Shown piece after piece: positions 7,071 through 14,009 of a stretch of 23,511 bases of DNA (its first letter is position 1; each line of letters starts with the position of its first letter). Origin of the DNA: Clostridia bacterium (lineage in GTDB: Bacteria > Bacillota > Clostridia > Christensenellales > Borkfalkiaceae); NCBI GenBank assembly GCA_900769545.1, contig CAAGGZ010000004.1, forward strand, positions 1 through 23,511, written 5' to 3'. Both the position numbers and the translations under genes were made by a program. The notes beneath the pieces are model-generated. The model did not search any database. It was not told where the DNA came from and saw only the letters and a list, made by a program, of their open reading frames with translations.

Positions 7071-8477
7071 TTATTTTATAATTTCCACGAATACCGCGTC
7101 GCCGACTTTCAAAGACAACGTATACACGCCGTTTTCGTCGGGGAGTATTTCCACTTCTTCCCCACGGAAGAAAAATCTCTTCTTTCCTTTGGGGAGCTCC
7201 GTTTTCAACTGCATAGGAGGAATGCGGTCAAACAGCTCGTCTCGCACGTTGCCGAGATTTTCAAACATATACAGCTCGTCTGCGCCGTTCGTTTGCTTCG
7301 TTATCAAAGCCACGCCCTTATCCACTGCAACGTTTACAGGACATTTTTCGTCCTCGTATAAATATTTCGTCCAATCGAAATCCTGACAGGTCTTCCCTTC
7401 TTCCGTTACGATATGGGAGCTACAATACTCGTACTTGCCGCCAACCTCCAAGAATCTCTTCATTTCGGAGATAATGCGCTTCGTATAGGTATACAACGCC
7501 GTTTGCGAGCCGTCCAAATTGATAAACGCCGCGCCGTCCATTTCCCCCATCGCGCTGTCTTTGTATTGGAAATCAGGCTTTGCCATATAGGTGTAGAACG
7601 AGTATTCGCTCACCCCAAAGCCCATCGCCAAATTGGTCTGCCAATACATATCGCTCTCCGTCATACGGCGGTTGTGATAGTTTCCGTTCCATATATGCCC
7701 AAACGATTGCAATACCGCGCGGAACGCCAAGCCTCTTTCTTTACAGATTCTCGCTACGAGCTGATAATTGGGCAGCGTGTTTCCGCTGATAATGTACTCT
7801 CTGCGGAAGGGATATTCATCGAAATGGATATTGTCCGCATTCGTCATCGTTTGGAAATCTTCTATGTATTTTTTGTATATATCCACACGGCTGAGCTGCT
7901 CCGTTGCGATTTTATCCGTCGCTACGTCAGCCTGATATTCCGTCTGTGGAATCAACATCTTTTCAGGCGCCGTCATAGGCAATAAGTTGCTCTGTATATA
8001 AACGTTCGGTAATACACGCTTTAAGGAGCGCATAACCTGTCCATAAGCAGGGAATTGGTCGTACATAGGCTCGTCGAAAAGCTGTATGCCGTAAAAACCT
8101 TTTTGGTTGCAATAAGGCGCGACGCATTCAGCTACCGCTTTGTCAAGCTCCGCTTCCGTTGCAAACATTTTGCCTTCGCCCACAAGGTCTCTTTCGTCGC
8201 GAATCCAATGGTCGAAACGACCGTCGGTTACGAGCATCTTCTCACAGCCCGCCTTCAAGGCTTCTTGGAATACAAGTTGACAGTTCGAGCCTTCCCATTC
8301 GCCGCCGCAAAAAGAGTTTTCACCTCGTACCTGTACCATGTTAAAGCCACAATCAAGGTATTCTTTATACCGTTTTGCGTTTCGGAAATCTTCGCCGTAA
8401 AAGTATTTGTAACCGTTCACGGTGAAATATCCCGAAGTCGGACAATTATAACAGTAAAACAAATATTCCTTTTTCAT
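7071..8477 (-). CDS. TIM-barrel glycoside hydrolase-like protein, copy 1 (operon A)
   Basis: This 468-residue protein has no signal peptide and is a paralogue of the product of 55-1470. It shares the early Y-K-E-Y-x-D-C-G-F-N block (37-46), F-A-T-E-A (105-109) and G-F-Y-G-x-Q-L-x-D-E-P (127-137), where D135-E136-P137 could hold an acid/base residue as in clan GH-A. The strand H-F-D-E-Y-P-F (218-224) supplies a second acidic pair, which the other copy lacks (D-T-Y-P). A late G-F-G-V-x-x-Y-S-Y-F-T-Y block is also shared. The C-terminal 100 residues look like a beta domain. I cannot assign a CAZy family. The RBS TAGGAG includes the TAG stop of the GH4 gene, so translation is probably coupled to it. 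Confidence 0.72.
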   Translation of the reverse strand: MKKEYLFYCYNCPTSGYFTVNGYKYFYGEDFRNAKRYKEYLDCGFNMVQVRGENSFCGGEWEGSNCQLVFQEALKAGCEKMLVTDGRFDHWIRDERDLVGEGKMFATEAELDKAVAECVAPYCNQKGFYGIQLFDEPMYDQFPAYGQVMRSLKRVLPNVYIQSNLLPMTAPEKMLIPQTEYQADVATDKIATEQLSRVDIYKKYIEDFQTMTNADNIHFDEYPFRREYIISGNTLPNYQLVARICKERGLAFRAVLQSFGHIWNGNYHNRRMTESDMYWQTNLAMGFGVSEYSFYTYMAKPDFQYKDSAMGEMDGAAFINLDGSQTALYTYTKRIISEMKRFLEVGGKYEYCSSHIVTEEGKTCQDFDWTKYLYEDEKCPVNVAVDKGVALITKQTNGADELYMFENLGNVRDELFDRIPPMQLKTELPKGKKRFFFRGEEVEILPDENGVYTLSLKVGDAVFVEIIK

Positions 8478-8486
8478 ACCGTTCTC

Positions 8487-9893
8487 CTACTGACGTTTCT
8501 GAACGTAAGCCTCGTAATAAGGTAAATATTCCTTTGTATTTTCAAGCATTCTGTCAAACAATTCTCTTGCTTTGTCTGCGTTTAAGCACATATTGGGATT
8601 GTTTAAAAATGCAACGAATGCCTTTTCGTAATCCCCCGAAAGCGAAGCGTCTACTACCGTTTCCTGTTCCTCGATGATACGCATAATCAACGCATTCAAT
8701 GCGGTGGGAACTTTTCCTGCGTGCACGGGTTTCACACTGTCGCCCGAGAAGAACGCATTGGTTTCTACAATCGCTCCGTAAGGGTTGTTTTCTACTTGTC
8801 CTACGTTGGGGATATTTACGTTGGTTACGAAATCCCCAAGCCCCAACAACGCCTTGATTTGACGCACGGTTTCTTCGCCCGTATTGCGAAGTTCAAAGGG
8901 TTTGCCGTCGTAATAATCTTTGGCTTTCTGTTTTCTTTCTTCCAATTCAACTTTACGCCAAGCAACCGTCGTCAAAGAGAACCCGTACTGTTTTTCCACC
9001 ATTTCCTTGCTTTCAAGGAACCATTTCCCAGGGCAAAATTCTGCCAAATGTCTGTCCCCTGCCGCCGCAATCACTCCGTAACGTTTGAAGAGGGTAAATT
9101 TTACGAGCTCCGTCGTCACATACGCGCCGTTTGCCCAATGCTTTGCTTCTACGCTCTGTTCAAGTCCGTTGGGATGCTCGTCTATATAAGCGTCGTAAAT
9201 GGGAAGCAAGTCCATACCCTTATACTTCGCTTCGGTAAGGAAGGTGAAATGATTTACGCCGACGATATTCGTGCGGATTTCATCACGGGTAGCCGTTACG
9301 CCGTATTTTTCTTCCAAGATTTTTGCGAGCAATTTTTGCGTGCCGAATACCTCGTGACAGCAACCGAACGCTTTGATTTCAGGGAAGGTTTCATACAACG
9401 TTTTTACGCAAGCCGACATCGGGTTGGTGAAGTTGATAACCCAAGCGTCAGGACAATATTCCTTTATCGCCAAAGCAAACTCACGGAACATAGGCAAACA
9501 GCGGAGCGCGCGGATAATCCCACCAGGCCCCGTAGTATCGCCTACGGGCTGATAAATACCGTATTCTTCGGGGAGATGTACGTCGCTCTCCATTTCATCG
9601 AACGTACCGGGAAGAATGGAAATTACTACGAAATCTGCGCCCGTTAAGGCTTCCCCTATCGTTTCGTACGCCTTATATCTCCACTTGCCTTTTATGTCGT
9701 CGCGGGCAGAAAGGTCGTTGCCGATTTTTTCATTGATTTTTGCGCCTTCAAGATCAATATCATACAAACGAACATCGCCGCCGATTTCTTCGTCTTTCGC
9801 AAGATCGTTCATCAGGTTGTGCGCCCATGCGCGCGAACCGCCGCCGATGTAGGCGATTTGTACATTTTTCACATCTTTCAAGGAATTTTTCAT
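8487..9893 (-). CDS. GH4 family NAD/Mn-dependent glycosidase (alpha-galacturonidase/alpha-glucosidase branch)
   Basis: This is a 468-residue cytosolic enzyme. GH4 members cleave glycosides by NAD-assisted oxidation and elimination, using Mn2+. The Rossmann start is Q-I-A-Y-I-G-G-G-S (12-20). N-F-T-N-P (154-158) contacts the sugar. C-C-H-E-V-F (178-183) carries the Cys and the residues that mark substrate class, and V-N-H-F (213-216) supplies the metal His. The C-H-E-V type occurs in the alpha-glucosidase and, as I recall, alpha-galacturonidase (LplD-like) branches. A-A-G-D-R-H-L-A-E-F downstream and the neighbouring transporter favour a galacturonide substrate, but this is inference. The start is placed at the ATG at 9891-9893 with GGAG upstream; the frame could begin at 9911 without a good site. 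It is the first gene of operon A. Confidence 0.88.
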   Translation of the reverse strand: MKNSLKDVKNVQIAYIGGGSRAWAHNLMNDLAKDEEIGGDVRLYDIDLEGAKINEKIGNDLSARDDIKGKWRYKAYETIGEALTGADFVVISILPGTFDEMESDVHLPEEYGIYQPVGDTTGPGGIIRALRCLPMFREFALAIKEYCPDAWVINFTNPMSACVKTLYETFPEIKAFGCCHEVFGTQKLLAKILEEKYGVTATRDEIRTNIVGVNHFTFLTEAKYKGMDLLPIYDAYIDEHPNGLEQSVEAKHWANGAYVTTELVKFTLFKRYGVIAAAGDRHLAEFCPGKWFLESKEMVEKQYGFSLTTVAWRKVELEERKQKAKDYYDGKPFELRNTGEETVRQIKALLGLGDFVTNVNIPNVGQVENNPYGAIVETNAFFSGDSVKPVHAGKVPTALNALIMRIIEEQETVVDASLSGDYEKAFVAFLNNPNMCLNADKARELFDRMLENTKEYLPYYEAYVQKRQ

Positions 9894-9931
9894 ACTAACT
9901 CCAAAATACATTTATTCCAAATATATATCAC

Positions 9932-9960
9932 ATTATAATATAAAGCGATTGATTTTTCAA
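9932..9960 (-). promoter_or_regulatory. Operon A promoter
   Basis: On the minus strand TTGAAA (9955-9960) is followed, after exactly 17 nt, by TATAAT (9932-9937). Transcription would start near 9925, leaving a leader of about 32 nt with GGAG before the GH4 start at 9893. It is a near-consensus sigma-A promoter, divergent from the regulator gene. Confidence 0.75.
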
Positions 9961-9962
9961 TA

Positions 9963-10002
9963 GCAATTTTAGTTATATTTATGTGATTTTTGGCTATTTT
10001 TG
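9963..10002. promoter_or_regulatory. Phased direct-repeat array, candidate AraC-regulator binding region
   Basis: Read on the plus strand, similar elements recur at about one helical turn: GCAATTTTA at 9963, GTTATATTTAT at 9972, GTGATTTTTG at 9983 and GCTATTTTTG at 9993. The last two share A-TTTTT-G with an exact 10-bp period. The array fills the space between the two divergent promoters, abutting the -35 of operon A on one side and the -35 of the regulator on the other. AraC-family proteins typically bind direct half-sites about 10 bp apart within each 20-bp site, so this is the natural candidate operator. Confidence 0.4.
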
Positions 10003-10004
10003 TC

Positions 10005-10033
10005 TTGACAAAGCAAAACGCTTATGTTAAAAT
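10005..10033 (+). promoter_or_regulatory. Promoter of the AraC-family regulator, implying a leaderless mRNA
   Basis: A perfect TTGACA (10005-10010) is followed after 17 nt by TAAAAT (10028-10033). The expected start of transcription, 6-8 nt after the -10, coincides with the A of the ATG at 10040. No Shine-Dalgarno sequence lies in the 12 nt before the ATG. The spacer holds the small inverted repeat AAGC-aaaac-GCTT (10011-10023). Confidence 0.65.
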
Positions 10034-10039
10034 ATAAAC

Positions 10040-10912
10040 ATGAAACATATTATCGTTGAATACACTTCCAAAAATGGGATTTATTTCCACCATACCGTCT
10101 CCACCGAGGAGGCAGAACTCCCCCCGCCCGAAGCGCACCATTCCTACGAGGTTTTCCTGTTGCTTTCGGGATTGGTTGAATACAAAATCGAAGGGCAGGT
10201 ATACCATCTCACGCCTATGAACGCGCTGATTATTCCACCGCAAAAGATTCATTCGTTGAACGTCGATGCGTCCCAGCCTTACGAACGAATGGTGTTGCAT
10301 TTCCCGACAAATTTATTGCCGACGTTTTTGGAAAGAGACCTATTTTTACACCACGACGAGGCATTCCCGCCCTCTATCATTCTCCCGAAAAAGCACGTGC
10401 AAAAATCCGATTTATTGCAGTTGATGCAGCACTGTGAGGAGCTTTGCCAATTCAACCATAAATACTTGGACTTACGCTTTGTAGGAACCATTCTGCAAAT
10501 CATTGAAGCGCTGAATGAAATGATTTTGTCCCTTGACGACGCAAGCGCCGTACACCCCGTAGAGGTTGCAAAAATTTCCAATGCCTGCGTCCAATACATC
10601 AACCAAAATATAACGGATAAGGAAAAGCTCTCCCCGAAAAATTTGGCAAAGGAATTGCATATCAGTCCCTCGCATTTGCAGCATACTTTCAAAAAGGAGT
10701 TAAATATCACTCTTCACGAATATATTTTCAACCAAAGAATGCAGTTTGCAAAAAAGCTCTTAATGCAAGGCACTTCGCCGCAAGACGTCTCCAACCAACT
10801 TGGATATGAATATTACTCCACTTTTTATCATAATTTCATGAAACGTTTTGGCTATACGCCAAGCTATTACACCAACTTCCAACAAATACTTTTGGAAAAC
10901 ATCGAAAGTTAA
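10040..10912 (+). CDS. AraC-family transcriptional regulator, cupin sensor plus double HTH
   Basis: This 290-residue protein is the only plus-strand gene and is divergent from operon A. Residues 1-100 form an AraC-type cupin: H-H-S-Y-E-V-F-L-L-L-S-G near 32-43 and L-I-I-P-P-Q-K-I-H near 60-69 are the sugar-binding jelly-roll signatures. Residues about 185-285 carry the two helix-turn-helix units: L-A-K-E-L-H-I-S-P-S-H-L-Q-H-T-F-K-K-E-L, then V-S-N-Q-L-G-Y-E-Y-Y-S-T-F-Y-H-N-F with the family-ending F-G-Y-T-P-S-Y-Y. It most likely activates the adjacent operon when its sugar is bound. An in-frame TAA at 10028-10030 excludes any longer start, and no alternative start follows until the cupin, so translation begins at 10040 directly at the predicted 5' end. 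Confidence 0.92.
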   Translation: MKHIIVEYTSKNGIYFHHTVSTEEAELPPPEAHHSYEVFLLLSGLVEYKIEGQVYHLTPMNALIIPPQKIHSLNVDASQPYERMVLHFPTNLLPTFLERDLFLHHDEAFPPSIILPKKHVQKSDLLQLMQHCEELCQFNHKYLDLRFVGTILQIIEALNEMILSLDDASAVHPVEVAKISNACVQYINQNITDKEKLSPKNLAKELHISPSHLQHTFKKELNITLHEYIFNQRMQFAKKLLMQGTSPQDVSNQLGYEYYSTFYHNFMKRFGYTPSYYTNFQQILLENIES

Positions 10913-10934
10913 TTCGACCATATTCAGCATAAAT

Positions 10935-10963
10935 GCCGCCGCCTGCGTTGGGCGACGGCTTTT
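10935..10963 (+). terminator. Rho-independent terminator of the regulator gene
   Basis: A GC-rich stem (GCCGcCGCC / GGCGaCGGC with one C-A mismatch, 10935-10959) is followed by TTTT, 23 nt after the regulator stop codon. Confidence 0.75.
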
Positions 10964-10991
10964 ATATTATAAAAAATACCATCATGAGCAA

Positions 10992-11038
10992 CCATGTACG
11001 GGTTGAGTCGCATTTACAAGCACCCATGTACGCGTTGA
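10992..11038. repeat. Two copies of a 15-bp direct repeat
   Basis: CCATGTACGGGTTGA at 10992-11006 and CCATGTACGCGTTGA at 11024-11038 differ at one base and are 32 bp apart, about three helical turns. They lie between two terminators in a convergent, gene-free stretch, where an operator would not be expected. The role is unknown. Confidence 0.55.
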
Positions 11039-11044
11039 ACAGAA

Positions 11045-11072
11045 AAAAGAGGAGCCATATTACTCCTCTTTT
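11045..11072. terminator. Bidirectional terminator between regulator and operon B
   Basis: A perfect 10-bp inverted repeat AAAAGAGGAG/CTCCTCTTTT with an 8-nt loop. Read on the minus strand it is followed by T-rich sequence (CTCCTCTTTTTT) and ends operon B. Read on the plus strand it is followed by TTTTCGCTTTG and can back up the regulator terminator. Confidence 0.8.
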
Positions 11073-11093
11073 CGCTTTGTTTTTATTTCATTT

Positions 11094-11891
11094 TTATTTA
11101 CAACTATCCATTTTAGAAAACGCTTTATAGTAACGGTAGCCTAATTCATGTAAAGATTCTCGGCAGAAATGGATATTATCTCCATTGCCCGTCTTTTGAT
11201 TATTGGAAAGCAAATCGAAAGTTTCTACAAATGCGCATTTTGGATTGTTTTTTATAACGACTTTCACAGCGTTAACGATAGGCTCGCATATCTCCATATT
11301 TTCCGTTTTCCATTCATTCACAAAGTCTCCTGCAACAAAAGGCATCTCGCCATAGCGTTTACGCACCTCAATTAGCATCGTTTCCAACTGCTGATGATAT
11401 ACGTTAGGCGTATTTCTCTCAAACGCGTCATGCTCACCTTGATGCCATAAAAATGCCACCACTTTGTTTTCAGGATTTAAACCGAGCGCATAATCTACCA
11501 TTTCCAGCATTTTTAAGTAGAGCCTATCTTTCAAGCCCCAATGCTTTTTAAAAAAGCCCGTACCGCCAATAGCTGCCCTTACGATTAAAAGCTTTCTATC
11601 GTCCTTCAAGCGTCCGTTTTTTATATATTCCTCTGAAAAAGTAAGCGAAAAATCGCCAACGAGCTTATCCGCTTCCATACATTCCTTCGCAATTTCTACC
11701 GTAAAGGGTTTGTCTAAAAACTCAATTTTAAGCCCATCTTCCAATACTTCAACCGTCTTTTCACTATTCAAATAATAGACTTTATCTGTTGGAATGTACT
11801 CGGTTTTAACGTCGCCAACGCCGCTTCCTTGCGCATTGGATTGTCCTGCTTGAATGATAATGTCAAATTTTTCCTTTTTTAAATCCATCAT
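11094..11891 (-). CDS. SASA-domain carbohydrate acetylesterase (SGNH type)
   Basis: This is a 265-residue protein without a signal peptide. G-Q-S-N-A-Q-G (16-22) carries the nucleophilic Ser18 in the form typical of the sialate O-acetylesterase/CE6 group (DUF303). A-A-I-G-G-T-G near 106-112 supplies the oxyanion Gly. L-W-H-Q-G-E-H-D (148-155) is the family's Q-G-E signature. D-N-I-H-F (238-242) carries the Asp and His of the triad. Members remove O-acetyl groups from plant polysaccharide fragments or sialic acids; the pectin-like setting favours the former. It is the last gene of operon B, 39 nt after the cupin gene. The start could be either of two tandem ATGs (11891 or 11888), and the RBS is weak (GAGTG). 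Confidence 0.85.
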   Translation of the reverse strand: MMDLKKEKFDIIIQAGQSNAQGSGVGDVKTEYIPTDKVYYLNSEKTVEVLEDGLKIEFLDKPFTVEIAKECMEADKLVGDFSLTFSEEYIKNGRLKDDRKLLIVRAAIGGTGFFKKHWGLKDRLYLKMLEMVDYALGLNPENKVVAFLWHQGEHDAFERNTPNVYHQQLETMLIEVRKRYGEMPFVAGDFVNEWKTENMEICEPIVNAVKVVIKNNPKCAFVETFDLLSNNQKTGNGDNIHFCRESLHELGYRYYKAFSKMDSCK

Positions 11892-11930
11892 TTTAATATT
11901 TCACTCGCCTGTATAGACTGATTACTCCAT

Positions 11931-13112
11931 TTAGAATTTTAAGTCGGGATTTTCAGCGAAATGCTTTAACATAACAATCGGGTCGCTTTCGCTCAAGTTT
12001 TCAATCACAACGCCTTCCTTTGCCGCTTTTGCGCTGACAAAATATTCATCGTGCGTGAGTTGACCGTAGCGGATAAGCGCAGGCGTTTCGATTACATGAC
12101 CGCCAAACGTACCGTGCCCCTGCAACATAATCATACCGTAAGCCGCTCCGTCTTTAATCACCACTTTTTGTCCGGGATATACTGTCAAGCGCTTCGCGCA
12201 GGCAAGCTTACTCTTATAGCAAATCCACTCCTCCTTATGCGCTTCGTCTTCATGGTCAACAATCGGACGCATAAAACGGTTTTTCTTGAAATCGGGGTCT
12301 ACGTTCAAATCCCAATCGATTACGTCCATCAAATAATCAAAGTTTCCTTTTTCTTCTTCGGGACAATTCTTCCAAAGCAAATCTTCGGAAACGCACTGAC
12401 CGCCGTAAAGCACCGATTGATACATTGCGTATACGTCGGAAGCAAACTGCGGCTCGTACGTACAAACGCTGGCAGGAGCGTGTAAAACCCCGGGAGGAAC
12501 GTCCCAGCCCGTGTCGAGTTCAATTTTATACGCCTGCGAATAATCAAGCAAATGATTGTCTCCCTTGTGGAAGTTTTCAAGGCATTTTTTAATTTCTTCT
12601 TTGGTGCAATCGGGATTCAATCCAAAGAACGTAAACGGAAATTCCCCGCCGTGGTTGTTTACCTGTGCAGGAAAGAAATACATTTCGGGCTTCCCTTCTG
12701 CGCCAACGCGTTTTGCGTGTTCGTCACGGTGATGAATATGATGAGGAAGCGGACCTGCATTGTCAAAAAATTTCGAGAACATAGGCCACTTATGATATTT
12801 ATCCCAAAGCTCGCCGATGATTTCGCCCTGAAGCTCGTCCACCATATCACGAAGGAGCATTTGTTCCTTTCCGTCCTTGGAAACAACGTAGGAAAGACCT
12901 TCATCGTCAGGCGTTGCAGGGCCGTTTTCCGCCCACGTCGTGGACGCAAACCATCTTTCGTCAATCCCCCCTCTTTCAAGTCCTAATACGTAATAATCGT
13001 CAGGGTGAAGTTTGATTCTCTTACCGGGGCGACAAAACGCTCTGGGAACCCAAGTGGGCTTCAAACGCAAAATACCCTTGCCTTCATTAAACAATTTTTC
13101 GCTTAATTTCAT
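11931..13112 (-). CDS. Class-I mannose-6-phosphate isomerase-like cupin protein
   Basis: This 393-residue cytosolic protein has the metal-binding set of type I phosphomannose isomerases: P-H-H-I-H-H (123-128, an H-x-H pair), E143 in K-P-E-M-Y-F-F, and H211 in V-P-P-G-V-L-H-A-P. It lacks the usual N-terminal W-G-x-x-L opening of true ManA, and its second half is diverged. It is better described as a ManA-like sugar isomerase of unknown substrate, perhaps acting on rhamnose, lyxose or a uronate derivative released by the locus. It follows the epimerase gene by 10 nt with a strong AAGGAG, 6 nt before the ATG, and so is co-transcribed in operon B. Confidence 0.75.
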   Translation of the reverse strand: MKLSEKLFNEGKGILRLKPTWVPRAFCRPGKRIKLHPDDYYVLGLERGGIDERWFASTTWAENGPATPDDEGLSYVVSKDGKEQMLLRDMVDELQGEIIGELWDKYHKWPMFSKFFDNAGPLPHHIHHRDEHAKRVGAEGKPEMYFFPAQVNNHGGEFPFTFFGLNPDCTKEEIKKCLENFHKGDNHLLDYSQAYKIELDTGWDVPPGVLHAPASVCTYEPQFASDVYAMYQSVLYGGQCVSEDLLWKNCPEEEKGNFDYLMDVIDWDLNVDPDFKKNRFMRPIVDHEDEAHKEEWICYKSKLACAKRLTVYPGQKVVIKDGAAYGMIMLQGHGTFGGHVIETPALIRYGQLTHDEYFVSAKAAKEGVVIENLSESDPIVMLKHFAENPDLKF

Positions 13113-13122
13113 CTTTTTCTCC

Positions 13123-14007
13123 TTATTTAAAATTTATTGTTATTTTATATATTTTTTGCTCGCTCGGTTGCAACGTTTTCATTTTAAAAGCGTCAAACCT
13201 TGTCAGCGAAGGCTCTATGCCAAGCGCATAATCGCCGCTAATCATACTCTTCCATTCAAGCGTGACAGGGAAATCTTCTACACTGTAAAGCATTTCCACT
13301 GTAATCTCTTTTTCAGGATTATTCAGCCAAACACACCCTTTGGAAAGCGTGTGATAATATACGTGCTCGTCGCCGCCGTCCACGGGCGCAGTGATACGAA
13401 ACATATCCTTTTTCTTCATTTCCGCTACCTGCGTTAAGGGGTCGCTTTTTATTGCAGGCATTTCCAACTCTAAACATTCATCCAAGAACGGATACCCATA
13501 ATTGATATGATAGAGCAATACGTAATCCGTTTCTAAATATCCTTGATTTTCAAGCGTATCATGTATAGAAATCGAATGTTCCGTCACGGCAAAGCAGCGC
13601 TTCATTACGAGATTTTTGCCGAACAGAGCGCACTCTTTTACTTCGCCGCAAACATAGATTACCCCGTCCTGTTCATAGGCGTAGGCAAGGTCGCATTTTT
13701 TATAATGGAGACTACCATGTACGGGTTTACCGTCCACACAAGAGGAAATATTATCCATTCCGCAGGTGTATAAAAAGCCCCCCTCAAAATTACCGACAAA
13801 ATCCCTTTTTCCGTCGTTCAGCCCATTTTTACTTAAAAAGGAAATGTTCACACCCTTGTATTTCACCCAAACAATATCGAGCGCATTATCTTGATTGAAC
13901 AACGCTTCCAAAGCGCCATTTTGCACCAAAATACAACGTTTGTCGTCTATTACAATATTTTTCGCAAAAAGCATTTGCGACTTGTTCCCCAATTTTCTGC
14001 AATCCAT
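13123..14007 (-). CDS. DUF4432-type aldose epimerase-like protein
   Basis: This protein of about 294 residues has a predominantly beta, galactose-mutarotase-like fold. The block G-G-F-L-Y-T-C-G-M-D-N followed by K-P-V-H-G-S-L-H-Y matches the G-G-L-x-x-T-C-G-x-D-N...x-x-H-G signature of DUF4432, whose His is the putative catalytic residue. V-L-L-Y-H-I-N-Y-G-Y-P-F-L downstream is the second family signature (H-x-N-x-G-x-P). It probably interconverts sugar anomers or epimers in the cytosol. Two starts are possible. ATG at 14013 overlaps the upstream stop (ATGA), but its AAGG would be only 1 nt away. ATG at 14007 has AAAGG 7 nt upstream and is preferred. It is the second gene of operon B. Confidence 0.8.
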   Translation of the reverse strand: MDCRKLGNKSQMLFAKNIVIDDKRCILVQNGALEALFNQDNALDIVWVKYKGVNISFLSKNGLNDGKRDFVGNFEGGFLYTCGMDNISSCVDGKPVHGSLHYKKCDLAYAYEQDGVIYVCGEVKECALFGKNLVMKRCFAVTEHSISIHDTLENQGYLETDYVLLYHINYGYPFLDECLELEMPAIKSDPLTQVAEMKKKDMFRITAPVDGGDEHVYYHTLSKGCVWLNNPEKEITVEMLYSVEDFPVTLEWKSMISGDYALGIEPSLTRFDAFKMKTLQPSEQKIYKITINFK

Positions 14008-14009
14008 TA

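Noticed and set aside
8721..9647. Open frame of 308 codons on the plus strand opposite the GH4 gene
   Set aside because: It is a shadow of the GH4 coding sequence. GH4 has complete motifs in its own frame; this one has none.
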